The notes beneath the pieces were generated by a model. It was not told the origin of the DNA, searched no databases, and saw only the letters and a program-made list of their open reading frames with translations. From Actinomadura mexicana (GTDB lineage Bacteria > Actinomycetota > Actinomycetes > Streptosporangiales > Streptosporangiaceae), in assembly GCF_900188105.1 (NCBI RefSeq), contig NZ_FZNP01000017.1:62001-126000 (forward strand): 64,000 nt of DNA, read 5' to 3'. The translations under genes were made by a program, and so were the position numbers. Position 1 is the first letter of the stretch; each line of letters starts with the position of its first letter. Below, piece after piece: positions 52,773 through 61,415 of the stretch.

Positions 52773-54182
52773 ATGGCCGATGCGGCCGATCTGACCGCGA
52801 CCGAACTGCTCGCGGAGTACCGGGCCGGGGCGCTGTCCCCGGTCGAGGCCGCCGGGGCCGTCCTCGCCCGGATCGAGCGGGACGACCCGGAGCTCAACGC
52901 GTTCTGCCTCCTCGACGAGGAGACCACCCTCGACATGGCGCGCGCCGCGACCGAGCGGTGGCGGCGCGGCGCGGCGCTCGGGCCGCTGGACGGCGTGCCG
53001 GTCTCCGTCAAGGACGTGCTGCTCACCCGCGGCTGGCCGACGCTGCGCGGCTCCAGGACGATCGACCCCGCCCGCACCTGGGACGAGGACGCGCCGTCCG
53101 TCGCCCGCCTGCGCGAGCAGGGCGCGGTGTTCGTCGGCAAGACCACGACGCCGGAGTTCGCGTGGAAGGGCGTGACCGACAACCCGCTGACCGGCGTCAC
53201 CCGCAACCCGTGGGACCCCTCCCGCACGCCGGGCGGGTCGAGCGGCGGCGCGGCGGCGGCGGTCGCGGCGGGCATGGCGCCGCTCGCCCTCGGCACCGAC
53301 GGCGGCGGCTCGGTGCGCATCCCCGCCGCCTTCACCGGCACCTTCACGATCAAGCCGACGTACGGCCGCGTCCCGCACTACCCGGCGAGCCCGTTCGGGA
53401 CGCTCGCGCACACCGGCCCCATGACCAACACCGTGGCGGACGCGGCCCTGCTGCTCGACGCCGTCTGCGGGCCCGACGGCCGCGACTGGTCGTCGCTGCC
53501 GCCGCCGGACGTCGCGTTCGCCGAGGCCGGGGTCGCCGGCGCCGGGCGGGACGACCTGACCGGCCTGCGCGTCGCGTTCAGCCCCGACCTCGGGTTCGCG
53601 GAGGTCGATCCGGAGGTCGCGGCGCCGGTCGCGGCCGCCGCCGAGGTCTTCGCCGAGCTCGGCGCGAAGGTCGAGCGGGTCGACCCCGGCTTCGGGGATC
53701 CGGTCGAGGCGTTCGAGGTCCTGTGGTTCGCGGGCGCCGCCAAGGTCGTCGAGCACCTGTCGCCCGAGGAGCGCGGGCTGCTCGACCCGGGCCTGCGGGA
53801 GATCTGCGAGCAGGGCGCGCGGTACTCGGCGCTGGACTACCTGACGGCCACGGCCCGCCGCATGGAGCTCGGCCGGGTGATGGGCCTGTTCCACGAGCGC
53901 TACGACCTGCTGCTCACCCCGACGACGCCGATCGCCGCGTTCGAGGCCGGCCTGGAGGCCCCGCCGGGCTCGCCTTCCCCGCGCTGGACGGGCTGGACCC
54001 CGTTCACCTACCCGTTCAACATGACCCAGCAGCCCGCGGCGAGCCTGCCGTGCGGCTTCACCTCCCGCGGCCTGCCCGTCGGCCTCCAGGTCGTCGGCGC
54101 ACGGCACGCCGACGCCCTGGTGGTGGCGGCGTGCGCCGTCTACGAGCGGGCGCGGCCGTGGACACGGTTCACGCGAAGGTGA
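52773..54182 (+). CDS. Amidase-signature family amidase
   Basis: 469 residues. The Ser-cisSer-Lys triad is visible: Lys in VPVSVKDVLL (about residue 75), and the Ser pair in RTPGGSSGGAAAAV and GTDGGGSVRIPAAF. Substrate-binding tail elements include PFNMTQQPAASLPCGF and GLPVGLQVVG. It hydrolyses carboxamides to acid plus ammonia. Coupled to the dehydrogenase upstream; the 3' end overlaps the convergent alcohol dehydrogenase by 14 bases. Confidence 0.93.
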   Translation: MADAADLTATELLAEYRAGALSPVEAAGAVLARIERDDPELNAFCLLDEETTLDMARAATERWRRGAALGPLDGVPVSVKDVLLTRGWPTLRGSRTIDPARTWDEDAPSVARLREQGAVFVGKTTTPEFAWKGVTDNPLTGVTRNPWDPSRTPGGSSGGAAAAVAAGMAPLALGTDGGGSVRIPAAFTGTFTIKPTYGRVPHYPASPFGTLAHTGPMTNTVADAALLLDAVCGPDGRDWSSLPPPDVAFAEAGVAGAGRDDLTGLRVAFSPDLGFAEVDPEVAAPVAAAAEVFAELGAKVERVDPGFGDPVEAFEVLWFAGAAKVVEHLSPEERGLLDPGLREICEQGARYSALDYLTATARRMELGRVMGLFHERYDLLLTPTTPIAAFEAGLEAPPGSPSPRWTGWTPFTYPFNMTQQPAASLPCGFTSRGLPVGLQVVGARHADALVVAACAVYERARPWTRFTRR

Positions 54183-55182
54183 TGACCGCGCGGCCCCGGT
54201 GGGCGCCCTCGTCCATCGCGGCGAGGACGCCCGGGGCCTCGTCCAGCGTGACGGGGGCGACCTCGGGGACGATCCCGTGCGCCACCGCGAACGCGAGGGT
54301 GTCGCGCAGGTCGTGCGGGGAGCCCGACGGCACGCCCATCACGCGCAGCCGGCCGGCGACCAGGGCCATCGGCGGCACGCTCACGTTCTCGGCGCCCATG
54401 CCGAGGTAGAGCAGGGTCCCGTCCGGGCGCAGGCCGCCGAACGCGGCGAGCCCCGTCGCGGTGTCGGGCGCGGTGTTCACCACCAGGTCGGCGCCGCCCC
54501 ACGCCCGCAGAGCCTCGGCCGGGTCCTGCTCGCCGGTCGCGACGAACAGTTCGGCGCCGAGGCCGAGGGCCTCCTTCTCGGCGCGGCGCGACCGCGACAC
54601 CACGGCGACGCGGGCCCCCATCGCGGCGGCGAACCGCTGGGCCATCGTCCCGACGCCGCCGGTGCCGAGCACGGCCACCTTCGACCCGGCGACGGCCCCG
54701 GCCTGCCGGAGCCCGTTGAACGCGGTGAGGCCGGCGCACATCAGCGGCGCGCCCGCGACCGGGTCCAGGCCGTCCGGCAGCGGGGTGACGAACCCGGCGC
54801 GGCCGACGAAGTACTCGGTGTACCCGCCGTCGCGGTTGACGCCGGTGACCTGCTTCGGCGCGCCCGTGCACAGGATCTGGTCGCCGCGGGCGCACTGGTC
54901 GCAGTGGCCGCAGGACCCGTGCAGCCAGGCGGCGCCGACCGCGGTGCCGGCCTCCGGCCAGCCGACGCCCTCGCCGAGCGCCGCGACGACGCCGCTGATC
55001 TCGTGTCCGGGGACGACGGGGAACGTTCCGAACGGGTAGTGGCCCCGCAGGTGGTTGACCTCGGAGTAGCACATCCCGCAGGCGGTGACCCGCACCAGGA
55101 TCTCGCCGGGGCCGGGCCGGGGCACCTCGCGCTCGACGATCTCCAGCGGCCCGCCCGGGGCGGTGAGCACGGCGCTGCGCAT
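54169..55182 (-). CDS. Zinc-dependent alcohol dehydrogenase (MDR family)
   Basis: 337 residues. Catalytic zinc ligands in ACGMCYSEV and VVPGHEISG; structural zinc from the four Cys of CGHCDQCARGDQILC. NAD(P) site AVLGTGGVGTMAQRFAAAMG. It oxidises alcohols or reduces aldehydes. RBS AGAGGGGG precedes ATG 55182. It diverges from a TetR gene at 55308, with repeated TATAGCG half sites between, so regulation by that TetR is likely. Confidence 0.93.
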   Translation of the reverse strand: MRSAVLTAPGGPLEIVEREVPRPGPGEILVRVTACGMCYSEVNHLRGHYPFGTFPVVPGHEISGVVAALGEGVGWPEAGTAVGAAWLHGSCGHCDQCARGDQILCTGAPKQVTGVNRDGGYTEYFVGRAGFVTPLPDGLDPVAGAPLMCAGLTAFNGLRQAGAVAGSKVAVLGTGGVGTMAQRFAAAMGARVAVVSRSRRAEKEALGLGAELFVATGEQDPAEALRAWGGADLVVNTAPDTATGLAAFGGLRPDGTLLYLGMGAENVSVPPMALVAGRLRVMGVPSGSPHDLRDTLAFAVAHGIVPEVAPVTLDEAPGVLAAMDEGAHRGRAVITFA

Positions 55183-55235
55183 GGCGGCGCCCCCTCTCGT
55201 GTCGTGACGGCCGGTCGGCCGTTTCGTAGCATCGG

Positions 55236-55278
55236 TATAGCGATTACTGTACTCGCGCTATACGACACTGCATAGCGC
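55236..55278. promoter_or_regulatory. Three TATAGCG half sites, TetR operator region
   Basis: TATAGCG (55236-55242), its inverse CGCTATA (55256-55262) and ATAGCGC (55272-55278) form two overlapping dyads. They lie between the divergent alcohol dehydrogenase and TetR genes and over the TetR promoter. A TAACAT -10 (55295-55300) places the likely start at the GTG itself. Confidence 0.65.
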
Positions 55279-55307
55279 TGCTCGGAAAGTTTTGTAACAT
55301 CGTTGTT

Positions 55308-56006
55308 GTGACCGCTCAGAAGGATCCCGACACCCGCGACCGCATCCTGCGCGCGGCCGCGCGGCTGCTCACCGAGGCCGGCGGCGAGCCGGTCTCGACG
55401 CGGGCCGTGTGCACCGCCGCCGGGGTCGGGGCGCCGACGCTCTACCACCACTTCGGCGACAAGCGCGGCCTGTTCGACGCCGTCGCCGCCCACGGGTTCG
55501 AGGAGTACCTGGCGGGCAAGCGGGCGCAGGGCGGCACCGGCGACCCGGTCGAGGACCTGCGCCGCGGCTGGGACCTGCACATCGAGTACGCCGTCACCCA
55601 TCCCGCCTTCTACACGCTGATGTACGGGACGCCCCGGCGGGCGGCCGCCGTGGAGGAGGCGTACGGCATCCTGCTGGGCCTGGTCGAGGCGGCGGCCCGC
55701 GCGGGACGGCTCCGCGTCCCGGTCGCCACCGCCGCCCGCATGATCCACGCCGCCGGGATCGGCGTCGCGCTGACGCTGATCGCGAGCCCGTCCGGCGGCG
55801 CCGCCGACCGGGACGCCTCGGTCCGGACGCGCGAGGCCGTCCTCGCCGCCGTGACCACCGGCGGCGGCGGTCCGGCCGACACGCCCCTCGCGGCCCGCGC
55901 GGTGGCGCTGAAGGCGGCACTGCGGTCCGCTCCGCCGACCGGGCTGACCGCCTCGGAGGCGGCGCTGCTCGGCGAGTGGCTGGACCGCCTGGCCGATCAG
56001 TCCTGA
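55308..56006 (+). CDS. TetR family regulator
   Basis: 232 residues from GTG 55308. HTH: RDRILRAAARLLTEAGGEPVSTRAVCTAAGVGAPTLYHHFGDKRGL. The C-terminal part has TLMYGTPRRAAAVEEAYGILL, the TetR_C pattern of many actinomycete repressors. No RBS is seen; a -10 TAACAT eight bases before the GTG suggests a leaderless mRNA. It probably represses itself and the alcohol dehydrogenase. Confidence 0.9.
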   Translation: MTAQKDPDTRDRILRAAARLLTEAGGEPVSTRAVCTAAGVGAPTLYHHFGDKRGLFDAVAAHGFEEYLAGKRAQGGTGDPVEDLRRGWDLHIEYAVTHPAFYTLMYGTPRRAAAVEEAYGILLGLVEAAARAGRLRVPVATAARMIHAAGIGVALTLIASPSGGAADRDASVRTREAVLAAVTTGGGGPADTPLAARAVALKAALRSAPPTGLTASEAALLGEWLDRLADQS

Positions 56007-56095
56007 GGGGCCTCGTCCTTGCGGCGCCTGCGGCGCTTCACGCTGACGCCGCCCCAGGACGCCAGGTCCCTCACCACGACCGTGGGGGAGCCCGC

Positions 56096-58378
56096 TCAGG
56101 GGCCGGGCGGCTCCAGGCGGACGACGACGGACTTGGACGTGGGGGTGTTGCTGATCTCGGCGGTGCTGTCGAGCGGGACCAGGACGTTCGTCTCCGGGAA
56201 GTAGGCCGCCGCACAGCCCGGCGCGGTCGGGTAGGAGACGGCGCGGAAGGCGGGGGCGCGGCGCTCGGCGCCGTCCGGCCACTCCGAGACGAGGTCGACG
56301 GTCGCGCCGTCGGCGATGCCGAGGCGGGCCAGGTCGGCGGGGTTGACGAGCACGACGCGGCGTCCCGCCCTGATGCCCCGGTAGCGGTCGTCCAGGCCGT
56401 AGATGGTGGTGTTGTACTGGTCGTGGCTGCGGATGGTCTGCAGCAGCAGCCGCCCCTCGGGGACCCGCAGGACCTCCAGCCGGTTCACCGTGAGGTTGGC
56501 CTTGCCGGTCGCCGTCGGGAACCTGCGCTCGTCGCGGGGCGCGTGGGGGAGCGTGAAGCCGCCCCGCTCGCGGAGCCGGGCGTTGAAGTCCTCGAAGCCG
56601 GGGACGACCCGGGAGACGTGGTCGCGGATCACGTCGTAGTCGCGCTCCATCGCCTCCCAGCCGATGCCCGAGCCGGGCAGCGCGGCCCTGGCGAGCCGGC
56701 AGACGATCGACACCTCCGAGAGCAGGTGCCCCGATGCCGGGGCGAGGCGGCCGCGGGAGGCGTGCACCATGCCCATCGAGTCCTCGACGGAGACGATCTG
56801 CGCCCCCGTCTCCCGCACGTCGCGCTCGGTGCGGCCGAGCGTCGGGAGGATCAGCGCCACCTCGCCGGTCACCGCGTGGGACCGGTTGAGCTTGGTCGAC
56901 ACCTGCGCGGTCAGCCGGCATCCGCGCAGGGCCGCCTCCGTCACGGCCGAGTCGGGGGTGGCGCGCACGAAGTTGCCGCCCATGCCGAGGAACACCTTCG
57001 CCCTGCCGTCGCGCATGGCGCGGATCGCCCCGACGGTGTCCAGGCCGTGCTCGCGGGGCGGCTCGAAACCGAACTCGGCGGCGAGGGCGTCCAGGAAGGC
57101 GGGCTTCGGCCGCTCCCAGATGCCCATCGTCCGGTCGCCCTGCACGTTGGAGTGGCCGCGCACCGGGCAGACGCCGGCGCCGGGACGGCCGATGTTGCCG
57201 CGCAGCAGCAGGAAGTTGACGATCTCGCGGATCGTCGGCACGGAGTTGCGGTGCTGGGTGAGGCCCATCGCCCAGCAGACGACGATCCGCTCGGCGGCGA
57301 GGACGTCGCCCAGCGTCGCGGCGATCTCCTCGCGGGTGAGGCCGGTCGCCTCCAGCACCTCGTCCCAGTCCAGGCCGAGGGCGTGCTCCCGGAACGCCGC
57401 GAAGCCGTGCGCGTGGGCGTCGAGGAACTCCCGGTCGAGGGCGCCGGGCGCGTCCGACTCCAGCAGCATCCGGTTGAGCGCCTGGAACAGCGCGAGGTCG
57501 CCGTTCAGCCGGATCTGCAGGAACCGGTCGGCGAGCACCGTGCCCCGCCCGGCCATCCCGGAGGCGCGCTGCGGGTTCTTGAACCGCATCAGCCCCGCCT
57601 CGGGCAGCGGGTTGACCGCGATGACGCGGGCACCCTCCTTCTTCGCCCGCTCCAGCGCCGACAGCATCCGCGGGTGGTTGGTCCCCGGGTTCTGGCCGAC
57701 GACGAAGACGAGGTCGGCCCGGTAGAGGTCCTCCAGCAGCACCGAGCCCTTGCCGATGCCGATCGTCTCGCTCAGCGCGGACCCGGACGACTCGTGGCAC
57801 ATGTTGCTGCAGTCGGGCATGTTGTTCGTGCCGAACGCCCGCGCGAACAGCTGGTAGGCGAACGCGGCCTCGTTGCTCGTCCGCCCGGAGGTGTAGAAGA
57901 CGGCCTCGTCCGGGGAGTCCAGGGCGTTCAGCTCGGACGCCAGCAGGCCGAACGCCTCGTCCCACGACACCGGCTCGTAGTGCCCGGACCCGGCGCGCTT
58001 CACCATCGGCTCGGTCAGCCGCCCCTGCTGCCCGAGCCAGTGGTCGGACCGCGCGGCCAGCTCCTCGACGCCGTGCTCGGCGAAGAACTCCCGGGTGACG
58101 CGCCGCGCCGTGGCCTCCTCCGCGACGGCCTTCGCGCCGTTCTCGCAGAACTCGGCGGCGTGCCGGTGGTCGCCCTCCGGCCAGGCGCACCCCGGGCAGT
58201 CGAACCCCTGCTTCTGGTTGACGCGCAGCAGCGTCAGCGCCGTCCGCCGCACGCCCATCTGCGCGTAGGAGTGGCGCAGCGCGGCCGTCACCCCGGGAAC
58301 GCCCGCCGCCCAGGTCTTCGGTTCCGAGACCTCCAGATCGGCGTCGTCGGAGTCACCGGCGGGCGCCTTGCGCGTCAT
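56096..58378 (-). CDS. FdhF/YdeP family molybdopterin oxidoreductase
   Basis: 760 residues. The N-terminus has CPGCAWP in FDCPGCAWPEGDHRH but not the four-Cys [4Fe-4S] motif of true formate dehydrogenases, as in E. coli YdeP. Molybdopterin-binding segments: YTSGRTSNEAAFAYQLFARAFGTNN, MCHESSGSALSETIGIGKG, VVGQNPGTNHPRML, and C-terminal QTIRSHDQYNTTIYG. YdeP-type proteins are linked to acid resistance and lack known electron carriers. ATG 58378 is used; ATG 58387 would add three residues. Stop lies 89 bp from the convergent TetR stop. Confidence 0.93.
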   Translation of the reverse strand: MTRKAPAGDSDDADLEVSEPKTWAAGVPGVTAALRHSYAQMGVRRTALTLLRVNQKQGFDCPGCAWPEGDHRHAAEFCENGAKAVAEEATARRVTREFFAEHGVEELAARSDHWLGQQGRLTEPMVKRAGSGHYEPVSWDEAFGLLASELNALDSPDEAVFYTSGRTSNEAAFAYQLFARAFGTNNMPDCSNMCHESSGSALSETIGIGKGSVLLEDLYRADLVFVVGQNPGTNHPRMLSALERAKKEGARVIAVNPLPEAGLMRFKNPQRASGMAGRGTVLADRFLQIRLNGDLALFQALNRMLLESDAPGALDREFLDAHAHGFAAFREHALGLDWDEVLEATGLTREEIAATLGDVLAAERIVVCWAMGLTQHRNSVPTIREIVNFLLLRGNIGRPGAGVCPVRGHSNVQGDRTMGIWERPKPAFLDALAAEFGFEPPREHGLDTVGAIRAMRDGRAKVFLGMGGNFVRATPDSAVTEAALRGCRLTAQVSTKLNRSHAVTGEVALILPTLGRTERDVRETGAQIVSVEDSMGMVHASRGRLAPASGHLLSEVSIVCRLARAALPGSGIGWEAMERDYDVIRDHVSRVVPGFEDFNARLRERGGFTLPHAPRDERRFPTATGKANLTVNRLEVLRVPEGRLLLQTIRSHDQYNTTIYGLDDRYRGIRAGRRVVLVNPADLARLGIADGATVDLVSEWPDGAERRAPAFRAVSYPTAPGCAAAYFPETNVLVPLDSTAEISNTPTSKSVVVRLEPPGP

Positions 58379-58439
58379 AGAACACATCCTCGTGGTCGGC
58401 CGACATCCCCACTGTCGCACGCGGCGCCGGTTCGGCGCG

Positions 58440-59525
58440 CTACTGGGGCGGGCCCTCCGTCAGGTGGACGGTGCCCGCCCTGCGGTCGCCCTGGCTCGTC
58501 GTCCACTCGATCCGGACGGCGTCGCCCGGATGGCGGGTCAGCATCAGGGTCGTGAGGGCGGCCGGTGTGTCGACCGCTGCGTCGCCGAAGGCGACGATGA
58601 CGCCGCCGACGGGGACCCCGGCGGCCTCGGCGGGGGAGCCCGGCACGAGCTCGGCGACCAGCGCGCCGGGGGAGCGGCCGTTCGGGCGGACCTTGACGCC
58701 GAGCATCGCGGTGCGGCCGATGTGCACGGTCGAGGACGCCTCGCCGCGCTGGATCTGCCGCGCGATCTCCAGCGCCCGGTCGGACGGGACGGCGTAGCCC
58801 CGGTGGTCCTTGCGCTTCTCGGCGCCCTTCACCGAGAACCCAGCGGACGCCGCGGTGTTGATGCCGATGACCTTGCCGGAGGTGTCGAGCAGCGGTCCGC
58901 CGGAGTCGCCCGGCCGGATCGGCGCGTTCGTCTCGATCAGCCCGGTGAGCCGCTCGGAGGTGCCGTTGCTGTCGTCGCGCGCGGTGACCGACTGCTCCAG
59001 TGCGGTGACCTTGCCGGTGACGACCGTGGGCGTGCCGCCCTTGCCGCCCGCGTTGCCGACGGCGGTGACCGTGTCGCCGACCGCGACGCCGCCCGCGGAG
59101 GCGAACGCCGCGGCCTTCAGCCGGGCCGCGCCGGCCAGCCGGATCACCGCGATGTCGCCCGCCCGGTCGTAGCCCACGACCTCCGCGGTGTAGCCGCGGC
59201 GGTTGTCGACGTCCGTCCCCTTGATCGCGGTGGCGCCCTGGATGACGTGGTTGTTGGTCAGCACGAGGCCGGACGCCGTGAGCACGATGCCCGTGCCGGC
59301 GGCGCGGGTGCCGTTCAGCGTCTGCTCGGTCTCGATGTTGACCACGCCCGGCCGGCGCCCGCTGGGCTTGGCGTGCTTGTGCCGGGGGGCGGTGACGGAG
59401 GGCGGGACGTCCTGGGGGGTGCCGCTCTCCACGACCCGGCAGCCGGGGGCGAGGAGGGCCAGGAGCGCCACCAGCAGCAACGGGACCGCGGCGCGGGCGC
59501 GGCGGCGCCCGGAGTCCTCGCTCAC
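58440..59525 (-). CDS. HtrA-like serine protease lipoprotein with PDZ domain
   Basis: 361 residues from GTG 59525. Signal with lipobox (LLALLAPGCRV) puts it outside the membrane. The trypsin-fold triad is His in LTNNHVIQG, Asp in GDIAVIRL and Ser in RPGDSGGPLLD. A PDZ domain follows (GVKVRPNGRSPGALVAELVPGSPAEAAGVPVGG). Degradation or quality control of extracytoplasmic proteins is the family role. It has no obvious operon partner. Confidence 0.92.
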   Translation of the reverse strand: MSEDSGRRRARAAVPLLLVALLALLAPGCRVVESGTPQDVPPSVTAPRHKHAKPSGRRPGVVNIETEQTLNGTRAAGTGIVLTASGLVLTNNHVIQGATAIKGTDVDNRRGYTAEVVGYDRAGDIAVIRLAGAARLKAAAFASAGGVAVGDTVTAVGNAGGKGGTPTVVTGKVTALEQSVTARDDSNGTSERLTGLIETNAPIRPGDSGGPLLDTSGKVIGINTAASAGFSVKGAEKRKDHRGYAVPSDRALEIARQIQRGEASSTVHIGRTAMLGVKVRPNGRSPGALVAELVPGSPAEAAGVPVGGVIVAFGDAAVDTPAALTTLMLTRHPGDAVRIEWTTSQGDRRAGTVHLTEGPPQ

Positions 59526-59622
59526 CTGGATGCCTCCTCCCGCAGGTTCCTCCCATGATTCCCGATTCCGGGGGATTAGTCCGAAGTAAGGGGGACTCCG
59601 CCGCGCGAACGCCGGCCTGGGC

Positions 59623-60603
59623 TCAGCGGGTGAAGTAGCGGCGGGGGTTCTCCACGAGCATCTGGTCGATCCGCGCGTCGGAGACGCCGGCGGCGCGCAG
59701 GGCGGGCAGGACGTCCTCGCTGATGTGCCGGTAGTTCCAGTTCGGCTGCAGCGCGGGCACCGTCGCGGGGTCGGGGCCGAACCAGTCGATGAAGCAGGAC
59801 GCGTCGTGGCTGAGGACCATCCGGTCGGCGTAGCCCCGCTCGCACAGGGCCGCCACGGTCGCGACGCGCTCCGCGGTCGAGTTGATGATGTCGAGGCCGA
59901 AGCGGTCCATGCCGAGGATCGCGCCGGTGTCGGCCAGCCCCATCAGGTAGTCCAGGTCGTTGCTGTCGCCCGCGTGCCCCACCACGACCTTGGCGAGGTC
60001 CACGCCCTCCTCGCCCAGCAGGTCCACGACCGTCCGGCCCGCGTGGATCGAGCTCTCGGTGTGCACGGTGACCGGCGCGCCCGTCTCCCGGTGCGTCGCG
60101 GCGACGGCCCGCAGCACCCGCTCGACGCCGGGCGTGAGGCCGGGGGCGTCCACGGCGCACTTGAGGAAGGCGGCCCGGACCCCCGTCCCGGCGATGCCCT
60201 CGGTCAGGTCGCGGGTGAAGTCGGCGATCATGGGGTCGGGGCCCTCGTCCACCAGCGTGCCGGGACCCCGGTGGTGGAACTGGAACGGCAGGTCGTTGTA
60301 GGTGTAGATGCCCGTCGCCACGAGGATGTTGAGCTCCGGCACCTGCTCGTTGACCCGCTGGATCCGCGGGAGGTAGCGGCCGAGCCCCCACACCGTGGGG
60401 TCGGCGATGGTGGTGACGCCGAGCCCGGCCAGCTCGCGCAGCTTGCCGACCGCGTCGGCGACCTTCTCCTCCTCGTCCCACCAGTCGCCCGCGCCGTAGT
60501 TCTGGACGTTCTCGGCGCCGAGCACGAAGACGTGCTCGTGCATCAGCGTGCGCCCGAGGGCGGCGGCGTCGACGGGGCCGCGGACGGTCTCAACTGCGGG
60601 CAT
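59623..60603 (-). CDS. Phosphotriesterase-family metal-dependent hydrolase (PTE-like lactonase)
   Basis: 326 residues. Binuclear metal ligands: HxH in GRTLMHEHVF, carboxylatable Lys in AAFLKCAVDA, His in PVTVHTESS and VVVGHAGDS, Asp in LSHDAS. The family includes phosphotriesterases and N-acyl-homoserine lactonases (PLL); the FHHRG and DWFGPD loops favour lactone or ester substrates over organophosphates, but this is soft. It diverges from a TetR gene with a perfect operator between (60664-60677). Confidence 0.9.
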   Translation of the reverse strand: MPAVETVRGPVDAAALGRTLMHEHVFVLGAENVQNYGAGDWWDEEEKVADAVGKLRELAGLGVTTIADPTVWGLGRYLPRIQRVNEQVPELNILVATGIYTYNDLPFQFHHRGPGTLVDEGPDPMIADFTRDLTEGIAGTGVRAAFLKCAVDAPGLTPGVERVLRAVAATHRETGAPVTVHTESSIHAGRTVVDLLGEEGVDLAKVVVGHAGDSNDLDYLMGLADTGAILGMDRFGLDIINSTAERVATVAALCERGYADRMVLSHDASCFIDWFGPDPATVPALQPNWNYRHISEDVLPALRAAGVSDARIDQMLVENPRRYFTR

Positions 60604-60663
60604 CGGTTCTCCTGCGGTGCGCGGTGCTGCTGCGGGTGCGATACTGGCTCTGCGGGGGGGCAT

Positions 60664-60677
60664 ACCGACCGGTCGGT
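60664..60677. promoter_or_regulatory. TetR operator ACCGACCGGTCGGT
   Basis: A perfect 14-bp palindrome between the divergent hydrolase (start 60603) and TetR (start 60740) genes, 61 bp and 63 bp away. CCGACCGGTCGG-type dyads are typical TetR sites. Confidence 0.85.
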
Positions 60678-60739
60678 TTCTGGCAAGCTAGGGCGCGGGG
60701 CACACCGGAGTCAATGCGGCGCGCGAGGGAGGTGCCCAG

Positions 60740-61375
60740 GTGACGCATGCCGAGTCGGCGCCCGGCCCGGTGCCGGAGTCCACGGCGCCCGTCCGGCAGA
60801 GCGCGGTCGAGCGGCGGATCCTGGAGGCGGCGCTGCGGCTGTTCGCCGAGCGCGGCTTCGACCAGACGCCCGTGCAGAGTGTCGTGGAGGCCGCCGAGGT
60901 CACCAAGGGCGCGCTGTACCACTACTTCGACTCCAAGGACGACCTGCTCTACGAGATCTACCACTCGCTGATCGCCCGCCAGCTCGCCGACCTCGGCGCG
61001 GTGCTGGCGCGCGGACTGCCGCCGCGCGAGGCCGTCCACGCGGTGCTGACCGGGCTGATCCGCAGCACCGCCGAGCACATCGACGAGGCGAAGGTGTTCG
61101 CCCGCGAGATGCACCGGCTGGACCACGCCCGGATGCGCTCGGTCCGCGCCGACCGCCGCCGCTACCACGTGACGTTCCGGGGCCTCATCGAGCAGGGCCA
61201 GCGGGACGGCGTGTTCGCCGCCGGGACCCCCGCCGAGACGATCACCATCGTCGCCCTCGGCATGGTCAACCAGATGCCGGCCTGGTACCGCGCGAACGGC
61301 CCGAAGCCCGCCGCCCGGCTCGCCGACGAGGTCGCCGGGTTCATCCTCGACGCCCTGGACCGGCCCACGGCCTGA
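60740..61375 (+). CDS. TetR family regulator of the PTE-like hydrolase
   Basis: 211 residues from GTG 60740 (RBS GGGAGG). HTH: AVERRILEAALRLFAERGFDQTPVQSVVEAAEVTKGALYHYFDSKDDL. C-terminal helices include RADRRRYHVTFRGLIEQGQRDGVF, characteristic of the fatty-acid-responsive TetR group (TetR_C_33-like). It probably binds ACCGACCGGTCGGT and controls both itself and the hydrolase. Confidence 0.92.
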   Translation: MTHAESAPGPVPESTAPVRQSAVERRILEAALRLFAERGFDQTPVQSVVEAAEVTKGALYHYFDSKDDLLYEIYHSLIARQLADLGAVLARGLPPREAVHAVLTGLIRSTAEHIDEAKVFAREMHRLDHARMRSVRADRRRYHVTFRGLIEQGQRDGVFAAGTPAETITIVALGMVNQMPAWYRANGPKPAARLADEVAGFILDALDRPTA

Positions 61376-61415
61376 CGGCGCCGGGCGGGACGCGGCCTCA
61401 AGCGCGGGCAGCCGA

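Noticed and set aside
56007..56095. Repeat GCGGCGCCTGCGGCGC after the TetR gene as a terminator
   Set aside because: The direct-repeat-like units do not form a clean hairpin at the stop, so it is left unassigned.
54741..58190. Very long open frame (1149 codons) antisense to several genes
   Set aside because: GC-rich codon bias leaves alternative frames open. It is Arg/Ala/Pro-rich, has no motifs, and the molybdopterin and alcohol dehydrogenase frames in the same DNA are clearly real.
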